From DAOUBF01 sp034432795 (GTDB lineage: Bacteria; Chloroflexota; Anaerolineae; DSLN01), in the NCBI GenBank assembly GCA_034432795.1, contig DAOUBF010000067.1:1-39464 (forward strand): 39,464 nt of DNA, written 5' to 3'. The notes beneath the pieces were generated by a model. The model was not told the origin of the DNA. It saw nothing but the letters and a program-made list of their open reading frames with translations, and did not search any database. Made by a program: the position numbers and the translations under genes. Each line of letters starts with the position of its first letter. The first letter of the stretch is position 1. Positions 26,450 through 34,764 of the stretch are shown here, piece by piece.

Positions 26450-26504
26450 GTAGGGCAGGTTTCCATACCTGCCGCTCTTTGGCGGCTATGGAAAGCCGCC
26501 CTAC
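26450..26504. repeat. GTAGGGC imperfect palindromic element
   Basis: The left arm (26450-26467, GTAGGGCAGGTTTCCATA) and the right arm (26487-26504) match as inverted repeats at 16 of 18 positions. CCTGCCG/GGCGGC lies nested inside. It looks like a short non-autonomous repeat. The remainder of 26194-26628 shows only promoter sites at its edges. Confidence 0.65.
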
Positions 26505-26564
26505 AGGCTATTCTATCCCGCCTTGCCCATCCCGCCATTTATGGGAGGACCTCAACCGTAAATA

Positions 26565-26593
26565 TTGACAAGGCTGCATTTCTATCGTAAAAT
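26565..26593 (+). promoter_or_regulatory. Sigma-70-type promoter of tetR/efflux operon
   Basis: TTGACA (26565-26570, perfect) and TAAAAT (26588-26593, 5 of 6) are separated by exactly 17 bases. It is the best promoter in the window. Confidence 0.85.
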
Positions 26594-26599
26594 ACGAAC

Positions 26600-26611
26600 G
26601 AACGACCGTTC
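26600..26611 (+). promoter_or_regulatory. Probable TetR operator overlapping the transcription start
   Basis: GAACG-AC-CGTTC is a perfect inverted repeat with a 2-base centre. A further GAACG sits 4 bases upstream. It starts 6 bases after the -10, covering the predicted +1, a typical autorepression position for the TetR gene just downstream. Confidence 0.65.
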
Positions 26612-26628
26612 ATTTTTGAGGCCATGTG

Positions 26629-27225
26629 ATGACAGGAGAAACGATCACCAAAGGCGAGCGCACTCGCGCCGAGATCGTCGCAACGGCCTACCGCCTGTTC
26701 CTGCAACACGGCTACCATGGCACCTCCATGCGCCAGATCGCCGGGCAGGCCGGCATCGCGCTGAGCGGCATCTACAACCACTTTGCCAGTAAAGAGGACA
26801 TCTTCCTTGCTGTCCTCCTGGCCCACCATCCCTACCATGAGATTCTGCCAGCGCTCAAAAACGCGCAGGGCAACACGGTGGAAGAATTCGTGCGTCACGC
26901 GGCGACACAGATGCTCGCTGCCCTGGGAAAGCGCCCCGATTTCCTCAAACTCATGTTCATTGAATTGGTGGAGTTCCAGGCGCAGCACCTGCCGGAGTTG
27001 CTCACCAGCCTGCTGCCCCAATTTTTAGAACTGGTTGAGCGCTTCAGAAGTATCCCCGGCAATCTGCGCCCTATCCCCCTCCCCATTATGCTCCGCGCTT
27101 TCGTGGGGTTATTCTTTTCTTACTACATCACCGAGTTGATGTTGGACGACCGTATTCCACCGGAGTTCCGGACGAATGCCCTGGATTACTTTGTGGATAT
27201 TTACCTGCATGGCATCCTGGCCTAA
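26629..27225 (+). CDS. TetR-family transcriptional repressor
   Basis: A 198-residue regulator. The N-terminal helix-turn-helix is clear: RAEIVATAYRLFLQHGYHGTSM, then RQIAGQAGIALSGIYNHFASKEDIFLAVL. The ligand-binding C-terminal domain is variable, with a hydrophobic segment MLRAFVGLFFSYYIT. ATG 26629 is preferred (GAGG 7 bases upstream); GTG 26626 is an alternative. It heads a permease-HlyD-ATPase-ATPase operon, the gene set of the CecR/YbiH-YbhGFSR type, so it probably represses that exporter through the operator at 26600-26611. Confidence 0.93.
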   Translation: MTGETITKGERTRAEIVATAYRLFLQHGYHGTSMRQIAGQAGIALSGIYNHFASKEDIFLAVLLAHHPYHEILPALKNAQGNTVEEFVRHAATQMLAALGKRPDFLKLMFIELVEFQAQHLPELLTSLLPQFLELVERFRSIPGNLRPIPLPIMLRAFVGLFFSYYITELMLDDRIPPEFRTNALDYFVDIYLHGILA

Positions 27226-27251
27226 GATGAGCCGTCGGCAAAGGAAAGGGA

Positions 27252-28379
27252 ATGAACCGCCTGCTTTCACTTATCCGCAAGGAGTTCCTGCAAATCCTGC
27301 GCGACCCACGCACACTCTACATCACCTTCGCCATCCCGGTGATCCAGCTCTTCCTGCTGGGCTACACCGCCACGACCGATGTGCGCAACGTCCCCCTGGC
27401 GGTCTTTGACCAGGACCGCAGCCCGGCGGCACGGCGGCTGCTGGACGCCTACCGCGCCGCCGACTACTTCCGCATCGCCTACGACGTGGATTCCGAGGAA
27501 GAGTTGCGGGCGTTGATTGACAGCGGCCAGGCCCAGGCCGGGCTGATCATCCCGCCCGATTACAGTGAGCGCGTGTTGGGCAACCGCACCGCTACGGTGG
27601 CCTTTGTCCTGGATGGCTCCGACCCCAACGTCGCCTCCACCAGCCTGGCTGCCGCCGAACTGATCGGCCAGAGCCACTCCACCCAACTGGTGGTTGAGCG
27701 GCTCTCACGCAGCGGGCTGGCCGGGACGACACAGCCCGCGCTGACCGTGCGCAGCCGCGTGTGGTACAACCCTGACCTGCAAAGCGCGTATTTTATGGTG
27801 CCCGCGCTGATCGGCATGATCCTGCAGTTGATGACCACCATGCTGACCGCGACGGCCATCGTGCGCGAACGGGAACGCGGGACGATTGAACAACTGATCG
27901 TCACGCCCATCCGCTCCTGGGAACTCATCCTGGGCAAGATCATCCCTTACGTCCTGATCGCGCTGTTTGACACGATTGAGGTCCTGGTCGTAGGCTCCCT
28001 CTGGTTCGGCGTGCCCATTCGCGGCAGCCTGAGCCTCTTGCTGGCCTTATCGGGGCTGTTTCTCCTGGGGTCGTTGGGCATCGGTATCCTGATCTCTACC
28101 ATCGCCAAAACGCAACAGGAGGCCATGATGCTGACGTATTTCACCATGCTGCCGACGATCTTCCTGTCGGGCTTCTTTTTCCCGCTGGCGGCCATGCCGC
28201 CCGCACTCCAGGCCATCTCGCGGGTGATTCCGCTGCGCTACTATCTGAAGATCATCCGCTCTATTGTGCTCAAGGGTGTGGGCGCCGACAGCCTGACCGA
28301 GGAGATCGCTGCGCTGGCGGTATTCGGGCTGGTGGTAATGGGCATTGCCGCGCTGCGCTTCCGCAAGCGGCTGGATTAG
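27252..28379 (+). CDS. ABC-2-type permease (YbhR/YbhS-like)
   Basis: A 375-residue inner-membrane exporter subunit. It starts MNRLLSLIRKEFLQILRDPRTLYITF, continues with a first membrane helix (IPVIQLFLLGYTAT), then a large extracytoplasmic loop (about 45-180, VPLAVFDQDRSPAARRLLDAY). It ends in about five C-terminal helices with the family signature RERERGTIEQLIVTPI (about 200-215) and FLSGFFFPLAAMPPALQAISRVIPLRY. Only one permease gene is present, so the transporter may use a homodimer, or a second permease may lie elsewhere. AAGGAAAGG precedes the ATG. The next gene is separated by the 57-bp tandem repeat. Confidence 0.93.
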   Translation: MNRLLSLIRKEFLQILRDPRTLYITFAIPVIQLFLLGYTATTDVRNVPLAVFDQDRSPAARRLLDAYRAADYFRIAYDVDSEEELRALIDSGQAQAGLIIPPDYSERVLGNRTATVAFVLDGSDPNVASTSLAAAELIGQSHSTQLVVERLSRSGLAGTTQPALTVRSRVWYNPDLQSAYFMVPALIGMILQLMTTMLTATAIVRERERGTIEQLIVTPIRSWELILGKIIPYVLIALFDTIEVLVVGSLWFGVPIRGSLSLLLALSGLFLLGSLGIGILISTIAKTQQEAMMLTYFTMLPTIFLSGFFFPLAAMPPALQAISRVIPLRYYLKIIRSIVLKGVGADSLTEEIAALAVFGLVVMGIAALRFRKRLD

Positions 28380-28393
28380 GACGGATGATGAAT

Positions 28394-28507
28394 GAGGTAC
28401 TCAACGGATTATTTCACAATGCCACCTTCGGTGACACAGGTAAGGGAACTGAGGTACTCAACGGATTATTTCACACTGTCACCTTCGGTGACATAGGTAA
28501 GGGAACT
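28394..28507 (+). repeat. 57-bp direct repeat, two tandem copies
   Basis: Units 28394-28450 and 28451-28507 differ at 3 of 57 positions. Each starts GAGGTACTCAACGGATTATT, contains GTCACCTTCGGTGAC (6-bp stem, 3-base loop; broken at one pair in the first copy) and ends GGTAAGGGAACT. The same unit occurs in inverted orientation at 39391-39464 (53 of 57 identical to the second copy). A length of 57 keeps the reading frame open, but the translated part has no ribosome site and is probably not used. Confidence 0.93.
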
Positions 28508-28561
28508 GACGAACGGCGAAGGAGATCAGCCATTCCCCCTTCGCCCTGGATGGAGGTGAAC

Positions 28562-29899
28562 ATGCGACATCGCGCTATTCCGGAAACCCTACGAACGATC
28601 ATCCCTATCATCGTATTGCTCGGCCTGATGGGGGCGGCCCTGGTCTATCTCTATCGGGTCTCCGCCGCTGAGTCCGCCGGGCCGCTGCGGGCCTCAGGTA
28701 CAGTGGAGGCGGTGGAGGTCCACATCGCGCCTGAACTGAGCGGGCGTGTGGCCGATGTCATGGTCAAGGAAGGCGACACGGTTCAGGCGGGCGATGGTCT
28801 TTTCCGGCTGGACGATGAGGTGCTGCAGGCGCAGCGACGGCAGGCGGAGGCGGCGGTGCAGGCAGCCCAGGCGGGGCTGCGGGCTGCCCAGGCCAACCTG
28901 GATCGCCTGCGGGCCGGGCCGCGCCAGGAGGAGATCGCTCAGGCGGAGGCGGCGGTGCAGGCGGCCCAGGCGCGGCTGGACCGCCTGATCCACGGCCCCA
29001 CGCCGGAGCAGATCGCCAGCGCCCGGCAGGCCGTTGCCGTAGCCCAGGCGAATCTGGAGCGGGTCAAGGCCGGGCCGACGGCGGAGCAACTCATCGCAGC
29101 GGAGGCCCAGGTCAAACTGGCCGAGGCGGCGTTGAAGCAGGCCCATGCCGCCTATGATCCCATTGCCTGGCGTCCCGACATCGCGCTCCTGCCTCAATCG
29201 TTGCAGATGGAGCAGGCCACTATCCAATATGAGCAGGCCAAAGCCAATTATGAAAACCTGCTCAAGGGGCCCAGGCCCGAGGACATCAAGGTGGCCCAGC
29301 AGCAGGTGGCCCAGGCGCAGGCCGCGCTGAACGAGCTTCTGGCCGGAGCGCGACCTGAAGATGTAGCCGCAGCCCAGGCCGAGGTGCAGGCCGCCCAGGC
29401 CCGCCTGGCGCTGGTCAAGGCCGGTGCTCGCCCCGAAGAGATCACCGCAGCCCAGGCCCAGGTGGATGCGGCCCAGGCCAACCTGGCCCAGGCCCAGGCC
29501 CAACTGGAGTTAATAGATGTCCAACTGAAGAAGCTGGTGGTACGCGCTCCCACCCGCGGCACCGTCGTCGCCCGCAGCATTGAGCCGGGCGAGATCGTGC
29601 AGGCCGGGGCGGCGGTGCTCACCCTGGGTCAGCTTGATGCCCTGACGATCACGGTCTACATCCCGGAGGACCGCTACGGCCAGATCCGCCTGGGGGCCCA
29701 TGCCACGGTGACCGTGGACTCCTTCCCTGGGGAGACCTTTGAGGCGACAGTGACGCACATCGCCGACCGCGCCGAGTTCACCCCGCGCAATGTGCAAACC
29801 GAAGCGGGCCGCCGCACCACCGTGTTTGCCGTGAAGCTCTCGGTGAGCGACCCGGCGGGCAAGCTCAAGCCGGGCATGCCTGCGGATGTCCAATTCTGA
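28562..29899 (+). CDS. HlyD-family periplasmic adaptor/membrane-fusion protein
   Basis: A 445-residue secretion adaptor. One N-terminal membrane helix (about 12-31, TIIPIIVLLGLMGAALVYLY) is followed by a biotinyl-lipoyl-like half (VHIAPELSGRVADVMVKEGDTVQAGDGLFRLDDEVL). Then comes a long coiled-coil hairpin (about 95-315) with AAQAxL-type repeats and GPxxEEIA spacers. The second lipoyl half has VRAPTRGTVVARSIEPGEIVQAGAAVLTLG and a beta-barrel (VTVDSFPGETFEATVTHIA). It connects the ABC permease to an outer partner. The start is ATG 28562 after GGAGGTG (28552-28558). An in-frame ATG at 28385 would translate the 57-bp repeats and is rejected. Confidence 0.93.
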   Translation: MRHRAIPETLRTIIPIIVLLGLMGAALVYLYRVSAAESAGPLRASGTVEAVEVHIAPELSGRVADVMVKEGDTVQAGDGLFRLDDEVLQAQRRQAEAAVQAAQAGLRAAQANLDRLRAGPRQEEIAQAEAAVQAAQARLDRLIHGPTPEQIASARQAVAVAQANLERVKAGPTAEQLIAAEAQVKLAEAALKQAHAAYDPIAWRPDIALLPQSLQMEQATIQYEQAKANYENLLKGPRPEDIKVAQQQVAQAQAALNELLAGARPEDVAAAQAEVQAAQARLALVKAGARPEEITAAQAQVDAAQANLAQAQAQLELIDVQLKKLVVRAPTRGTVVARSIEPGEIVQAGAAVLTLGQLDALTITVYIPEDRYGQIRLGAHATVTVDSFPGETFEATVTHIADRAEFTPRNVQTEAGRRTTVFAVKLSVSDPAGKLKPGMPADVQF

Positions 29900-29907
29900 A
29901 GGCGGCG

Positions 29908-30837
29908 ATGACCCCGCTCATTGAAGCGCACAACCTGCGACGGGCATTCGGTGATCTGGTCGCCGTAGATGACCTGTCCCTGGCCGTCCACGCCGGCGAG
30001 ATCTACGGGCTGGTGGGGCCAGATGGGGCCGGGAAGACGACGACAATGCGCCTGCTGTGCGGCGCGCTGCGCATGGACGCGGGACGGGTCGTGCTGGGCG
30101 GCTTTGACCTGCAACGGCAAACCGAGCAGGCACGGGCGCAGATCGGCTATCTGCCCCAGCGCTTCTCCCTCTACGAGGACCTGACCGTGTTGGAAAATAT
30201 CCGCTTCTTTGCCGAGGTGCGCGGCCTGTCCGCCTCGCAATGGCGGCCACGTTCCCTGGACATCCTGGCGTTTGTGGGCCTGGCCGAATTCGCCGACCGG
30301 CGGGCAGGTGAACTCTCTGGCGGCATGAAGCAGAAGCTAGGGCTGGCGGCTGCGCTCGTCCACCAACCGCGCATCCTGCTCCTGGACGAGCCGACCGCCG
30401 GTGTGGACCCGGTGACGCGGCAGGATTTCTGGCAGTTGATCATCCGGCTGGTGGCGCAGGAGGGGGCCGCCGTGCTGGTGAGCACGCCCTACATGGACGA
30501 GGCGGTGCGGTGTACACGGGTGGGCTTCATGAACCGGGGGAAGCTCATCGTGGAAGGGCCGCCCAATGCCTTGCGCACCCGCCTCCAGGGAACGGTCTTG
30601 GAGTTGCGAGGCCATCCCTTGCCGCTTCTGCGCCGCCTGGCCCAGGCGGACGAGGCAGTTGAGGATGTGCAAATGTTCGGCGACCGGCTGCATCTGCGCG
30701 TTCGCGAGGGCGCAGCCCAGGGGGTTATGGCTCACCTGGCCGCCCGTGTTCAGGCCGAGGGGGGCGAGATCATACGCCTGCGTCCGATCCCGCCGCAACT
30801 GGAGGACGTGTTCATCGCCTTGTTGGAGGCTGAATGA
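29908..30837 (+). CDS. ABC transporter ATP-binding protein, first of a pair
   Basis: A 309-residue cytoplasmic ATPase. It has Walker A GPDGAGKTT (about 37-45), Q-loop YLPQRFSLYEDLTV, signature LSGGMKQKLGLA, Walker B ILLLDEPTAGVDP, and H-loop position TPYMDEA (Tyr instead of His). The C-terminal 80 residues form the extra domain common in YbhF-like exporters. It starts 8 bp after HlyD. In E. coli YbhF two ATPase domains are fused; here they are separate genes. Confidence 0.94.
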   Translation: MTPLIEAHNLRRAFGDLVAVDDLSLAVHAGEIYGLVGPDGAGKTTTMRLLCGALRMDAGRVVLGGFDLQRQTEQARAQIGYLPQRFSLYEDLTVLENIRFFAEVRGLSASQWRPRSLDILAFVGLAEFADRRAGELSGGMKQKLGLAAALVHQPRILLLDEPTAGVDPVTRQDFWQLIIRLVAQEGAAVLVSTPYMDEAVRCTRVGFMNRGKLIVEGPPNALRTRLQGTVLELRGHPLPLLRRLAQADEAVEDVQMFGDRLHLRVREGAAQGVMAHLAARVQAEGGEIIRLRPIPPQLEDVFIALLEAE

Positions 30838-31754
30838 CGATGGCACACCCCAACGGCAGCGTCATCCAGGTTAAAGACCTCACCCGCCGCTTTGGCGACT
30901 TCATCGCTGTGGACCACGTCTCGTTTGAGGTCCGGGCCGGCGAGGTGGTGGGCTATCTGGGGCCGAACGGATCGGGGAAGACGACTACGATCCGTATGCT
31001 CCTGGGGCTGCTGCGCCCCAGTGCAGGGGAAGCGCGTGTGTTGGGCTACGATGTGGTGCGGCAGGCCGAGGCCATTCGGGAGCGGGTGGGGTATATGTCG
31101 CAGAAGTTTGCGCTGTATCATGAGCTGACGGTGGCCGAGAACCTGGCCTTTTACGCGGGCGTTTACGGTGTAGGTGAGCCAAAGCGCCTGATGGAGGTGC
31201 TGGACCTGGTGGGGCTGAAGGGCCAGGAACACCAGCGGGCGGGCGATCTTTCAGTGGGCTGGCGGCAACGCCTGGCCCTGGCCACGGCTATCGTGCATCG
31301 CCCCCAGTTGCTGTTCCTGGATGAGCCGACCAGCGGCGTGGACCCGTTGGCGCGCCGGGCGTTCTGGGACCTGATCTATGCGATGGCCGAAGCTGGCGTC
31401 ACCGTGTTTGTCACTACCCATTACATGGATGAGGCCGAATACTGTGGCCGCGTGGGCATCATGCGCAATGGGCGGCTGCTGGCCATGGACACTCCTTCGG
31501 CGCTCAAGGAGCGCGCCCTGCCGGGGCGCGCCTGGGATGTGTATGCCGAGCCGCTCATGCCCGCGCTGGATGCCCTGGCTCGCCTGCCCGGTGTGTTGCG
31601 GGCCGGGCTGGCCAGCGATCACCTGCGGGCGGTGGCTGCTTCCCAGGTAGAAGCCGGGGCCTTGCGCGCTGCACTGGCCTCAGCAGGCATCCGGGTCACG
31701 CATCTGGAGCCTGCCGAACCCACGCTGGAGGATGTCTTCCTGGCCCTGGTGTAG
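30834..31754 (+). CDS. ABC transporter ATP-binding protein, second of a pair
   Basis: A 306-residue ATPase: Walker A GPNGSGKTT (about 43-51), signature LSVGWRQRLALA (variant of LSGGQ), Walker B LLFLDEPTSGVDP, H-loop TTHYMDEAEYCGRV. It overlaps the first ATPase by 4 bp with GGAGG 5 bases upstream. This copy keeps the H-loop histidine and has the altered signature, while the first has the altered H-loop, so the pair may form a heterodimer with one degenerate site. Its 3' end is followed by 168 bp before ubiD with no clear terminator. Confidence 0.94.
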   Translation: MTMAHPNGSVIQVKDLTRRFGDFIAVDHVSFEVRAGEVVGYLGPNGSGKTTTIRMLLGLLRPSAGEARVLGYDVVRQAEAIRERVGYMSQKFALYHELTVAENLAFYAGVYGVGEPKRLMEVLDLVGLKGQEHQRAGDLSVGWRQRLALATAIVHRPQLLFLDEPTSGVDPLARRAFWDLIYAMAEAGVTVFVTTHYMDEAEYCGRVGIMRNGRLLAMDTPSALKERALPGRAWDVYAEPLMPALDALARLPGVLRAGLASDHLRAVAASQVEAGALRAALASAGIRVTHLEPAEPTLEDVFLALV

Positions 31755-31843
31755 CCCGTCGCTCCCCCTTGTAGGAGAGGGCCTGTCTCGCTTGCATCTG
31801 CCCCCTGCCCGGTCTAGAATGGGGTGAAGCCGATCCCAGGGAG

Positions 31844-31872
31844 TTGGCCTGCGTCGCTATTTGTGATAAAAT
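31844..31872 (+). promoter_or_regulatory. Promoter of the UbiD-UbiA cassette
   Basis: TTGGCC (31844-31849, 4 of 6) and TAAAAT (31867-31872, 5 of 6) with 17-base spacing. The predicted start is near 31879. Confidence 0.6.
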
Positions 31873-31882
31873 AGACATGCGC

Positions 31883-31910
31883 AATTCGTTCAGAATTTTT
31901 TGAATGAATT
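31883..31910 (+). promoter_or_regulatory. AT-rich inverted repeat in the ubiD leader
   Basis: AATTCGTTCA (31883-31892) and TGAATGAATT (31901-31910) pair with one G-T, around an 8-base loop. It lies between the predicted +1 and the Shine-Dalgarno AAAGGGAG. It could be an operator or an RNA hairpin controlling the cassette. Confidence 0.45.
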
Positions 31911-31922
31911 AAAGGGAGACCG

Positions 31923-33386
31923 GTGGCCTATCAAGACCTGCGCGAATTCATCGCCCGGCTGGACGCCGAAGGGGAGCTTATCCGCATCCGCGCTCCGGTG
32001 GACCCCGAACTGGAGATCACCGAGATCACCGACCGCGTCAGCAAGGGGCCGGCGGAGCGCAATAAGGCGCTCCTGTTTGAGAATGTGCGCGGCAGCGACA
32101 TCCCCGTGCTGATCAATATGTTCGGCTCGCGCCGCCGCATGGCCCTGGCCCTGGGCGTGGACGACCTGGACGAACTGGGCCAGCGCCTGGCCAGCCTGCT
32201 GGACCTGGGCATGCCCAAAACCTGGGGGGAGAAGCTGGGCAAGCTGGGACAACTGCTGGATGTCGCCCGCATTGGTCCGCGCACGGTGCGCCGCGCCCCC
32301 TGCCAGGAGGTCGTGGAGACCCAGAACCCTTCGTTGGCCGGGCTGCCCATCCTGAAGTGCTGGCCGCTGGACGCCGGGCGCTATATCACCCTGCCCTGCG
32401 TAATCAGCCGCGACCCGCGCAGCGGCAGGCGCAACGTGGGCATGTATCGGCTGCAGGTCTTTGATGAGCGCACGTTGGGGATGCACTGGCAACTGCACAA
32501 GGGCGGCGCCGAACATGAGCGCGTCGCCCAGGAAGTGCAGGCAGAGCGCATCCCGGTGGCGGTGGCGTTGGGCGGCGACCCGGCCACCATCTGGTCAGGT
32601 TCGGCACCCCTGCCCCCAGACATAGATGAATTCCTCCTGGCGGGCTGGCTGCGCGGGCGGCCGGTGGAACTGGTTCCCTGCGTCTCACAACCGTTGGAGG
32701 TCCCCGCCGACGCCGAGATCATCATTGAGGGCTACGTGGACCCCCGCGAGCACCGCCTGGAAGGGCCATTCGGCGACCACACCGGCTATTATTCCCTGCC
32801 CGACCATTACCCCGTGATGCACATCACCGCCATCACCCGGCGCCAACACCCCATCTACCCCACCACGATTGTGGGGCGCCCGCCGATGGAAGACTATTGG
32901 ATGGGCAAGGCCACCGAGCGGCTGTTCCTGCCGCTGATCCGGCTGTTTCTGCCGGAGATCGTGGATATTAACATGCCCGCCGAGGGCGTGTTCCATAACC
33001 TGGTGATCGTCTCCATCCGCAAGCGCTACCCCGGCCAGGCCCGCAAGGTCATGTACGGCCTGTGGGGGCTGGGGCTGATGATGCTGGCCAAAGCCATCAT
33101 CGTCGTGGACGCCGATGTGAATGTCCACAACCTCTCCGAGGTCGCCTGGCGCGTGACCAACAACATTGACGCCGGGCGCGATTGTGTCATCGTGGAGGGG
33201 CCGGTGGACGCGCTGGACCATGCCGCGCCGCGCCCCAACTATGGCGCCAAGATCGGCATTGACGCCACGCGCAAGGGGCCGCTGGATGGCTTTCAACGGG
33301 AGTGGCCGCCCGATATTGTCATGAGTCCGGAGATCAAGGCGCTGGTGGACCGGCGCTGGAGTGAGTATGGGATCGGTGAGGCATGA
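31923..33386 (+). CDS. UbiD-family prenylated-FMN decarboxylase
   Basis: A 487-residue aromatic-acid decarboxylase. It has MAYQDLREFIARLDAEGEL (with GTG start), a middle GGDPATIWSGSAPLPPDIDEF stretch, and the family signature EGYVDPREHRLEGPFGDHTGYYS at about 268-290. TTIVGRPPMEDYWMG and the C-terminal DNMP-like PEIVDINMPAEGVFHNLVIVSI with GLGLMMLAKAIIVVDADV follow. The metal/prFMN-binding residues are in the conserved blocks. With the UbiA homologue two genes on, it could act in quinone synthesis (ubiquinone-like or the futalosine MqnL/MqnP pair), but no other quinone gene is visible. GTG 31923 follows AAAGGGAG at 31911-31918. UbiX for cofactor supply is not present here. Confidence 0.93.
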   Translation: MAYQDLREFIARLDAEGELIRIRAPVDPELEITEITDRVSKGPAERNKALLFENVRGSDIPVLINMFGSRRRMALALGVDDLDELGQRLASLLDLGMPKTWGEKLGKLGQLLDVARIGPRTVRRAPCQEVVETQNPSLAGLPILKCWPLDAGRYITLPCVISRDPRSGRRNVGMYRLQVFDERTLGMHWQLHKGGAEHERVAQEVQAERIPVAVALGGDPATIWSGSAPLPPDIDEFLLAGWLRGRPVELVPCVSQPLEVPADAEIIIEGYVDPREHRLEGPFGDHTGYYSLPDHYPVMHITAITRRQHPIYPTTIVGRPPMEDYWMGKATERLFLPLIRLFLPEIVDINMPAEGVFHNLVIVSIRKRYPGQARKVMYGLWGLGLMMLAKAIIVVDADVNVHNLSEVAWRVTNNIDAGRDCVIVEGPVDALDHAAPRPNYGAKIGIDATRKGPLDGFQREWPPDIVMSPEIKALVDRRWSEYGIGEA

Positions 33387-33389
33387 GCG

Positions 33390-33908
33390 ATGCTGCACAT
33401 CCGCCCCGCCCGCCCCGATGAAATGCCCATCGTCGCCGAAGTAGAGCGGCAGGTATGGGCCCGCGCCGCCGCCTCGCAGGAAGAACTGGCCCGGCGGCAG
33501 GCCTTCCTGCCCCAGGCCTTTCTGGTGGCGGAGGAGAGCGGCGTGATCCTGGGCATGGTGAACGCCATCCGCTGGAGCGAACGGCGACAAGGGGACATCG
33601 CCCAGGTGCATGCCGACCCGCGTGGGGTGCACGCCTACCATGACCCCTGGGGCGAGGTGCTGTACATTGTCTCTGTGGGCGTCCTGCCCCGCTACCGGGG
33701 GCGCGGCATCGGGCGGCGGCTGATTGAGCGCGAGATTGAGATCGCCCGGCGCATGGGCGTGGAAAAGGTGCAGTTGATCGGCCATGCGCGTTCCCAGCCC
33801 CTCTACGAGCGCATCGGCTTCAAGGCGGTGCGCGAACTGCGCGACTTCATGCCGGAGCATGGCGAGATGTTCTCAGACGCAGTGTTGATGGAGTACACGC
33901 TGCCATGA
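33390..33908 (+). CDS. GNAT-family N-acetyltransferase
   Basis: A 172-residue acetyltransferase. It has IRPARPDEMPIVAEVERQV at the N-terminus, the acetyl-CoA-binding site VGVLPRYRGRGIGRRLIERE (motif A, Q/RxxGxG/A type), and PLYERIGFKAVRELRDFM (motif B). The substrate is unknown. It lies 3 bp after ubiD and overlaps ubiA by 4 bp (ATGA), so it is firmly in the cassette. Confidence 0.9.
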   Translation: MLHIRPARPDEMPIVAEVERQVWARAAASQEELARRQAFLPQAFLVAEESGVILGMVNAIRWSERRQGDIAQVHADPRGVHAYHDPWGEVLYIVSVGVLPRYRGRGIGRRLIEREIEIARRMGVEKVQLIGHARSQPLYERIGFKAVRELRDFMPEHGEMFSDAVLMEYTLP

Positions 33909-34762
33909 GGACCTTCCTGGAGATGATCAAGTTTGAGCATACCATCTTCGCGCTGCCCTTCGCCTATCTGGGGATGGTGCTGGCGGCACGCGGCTGGCCC
34001 AGCGGACACCAGTTCATCTGGATCACCATCGCTATGGTTGCGGCCCGCACCCTGGCGATGGCGGTCAACCGCCTGGCCGACCGCCACCTGGATGCGCGCA
34101 ACCCGCGCACGGCCAATCGTCCCCTGCCACGCGGCCTGATCTCGCCACGCACCGTCCTGGCCTACGCCGTGCTTTCGGCACTTATCCTGACCATCGCCGC
34201 CTGGCAACTGACGCCACTCACACTGAAACTCCTGCCCGGTGCGCTGATCTTCCTGGTGGGCTATGCCTACACCAAGCGCTTCACCTGGCTGTCGCACTGG
34301 ATTCTGGGGTTCACCGATGGGCTGGCCGCGCCGGGGGCCTGGGCCGCCGTGCGCAACGCGCTGGAGCTTCCCGCGTTCCTGCTCCTCGGCGCAATCACCT
34401 TCTGGATCGCCGGCTTTGACCTCATTTACGCCTGCCAGGACGTGGACTTTGACCGGCGCGAAAACCTCTACGCGGTGCCGGCGCGTTTCGGTGTGGCCAC
34501 GGCGTTGCGCTGGGCGCGGATTTGCCATGTGATCACCGTGCTCCTGCTCGCCGCCGTCGGCTGGAACATGGGCCTGGGCTGGGTCTACTGGCTGGGGCTG
34601 CTCATCGTGGCCGCGCTTCTGGCCTACGAGCACTCGTTGGTCTCGCCGCTGGACCTGTCCAAAGTTGACCTGGCCTTTTTCAACGTCAACGGCATCATCA
34701 GCGTCACGATCTTCGTCGCCACGATCCTGGCGCTCATTTTGAACCCCCTTCAAGGAGGCTAA
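33905..34762 (+). CDS. UbiA-family prenyltransferase (4-hydroxybenzoate/MqnP-like)
   Basis: A 285-residue membrane enzyme that joins a prenyl chain to an aromatic acceptor. The two aspartate motifs are visible: NRLADRHLD (about 55-63) and DVDFD (about 179-183), with ARNPRTANRPLPRG after the first and ENLYAVPARFG after the second, the same layout as UbiA and MqnP. About eight hydrophobic helices are present. It follows the UbiD and GNAT genes with overlap. The neighbouring UbiD suggests decarboxylation after prenylation, as in quinone synthesis. The product chain and the acceptor cannot be read from sequence. Confidence 0.92.
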   Translation: MRTFLEMIKFEHTIFALPFAYLGMVLAARGWPSGHQFIWITIAMVAARTLAMAVNRLADRHLDARNPRTANRPLPRGLISPRTVLAYAVLSALILTIAAWQLTPLTLKLLPGALIFLVGYAYTKRFTWLSHWILGFTDGLAAPGAWAAVRNALELPAFLLLGAITFWIAGFDLIYACQDVDFDRRENLYAVPARFGVATALRWARICHVITVLLLAAVGWNMGLGWVYWLGLLIVAALLAYEHSLVSPLDLSKVDLAFFNVNGIISVTIFVATILALILNPLQGG

Positions 34763-34764
34763 CG

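Noticed and set aside
28394..28507. CRISPR array
   Set aside because: Units are directly adjacent with no spacers, and no cas gene is present.
28385..28561. N-terminal extension of HlyD containing two 19-residue repeats
   Set aside because: The extension is the translated 57-bp DNA repeat. A good ribosome site and the normal membrane helix begin at 28562, so the in-frame repeat is probably accidental.
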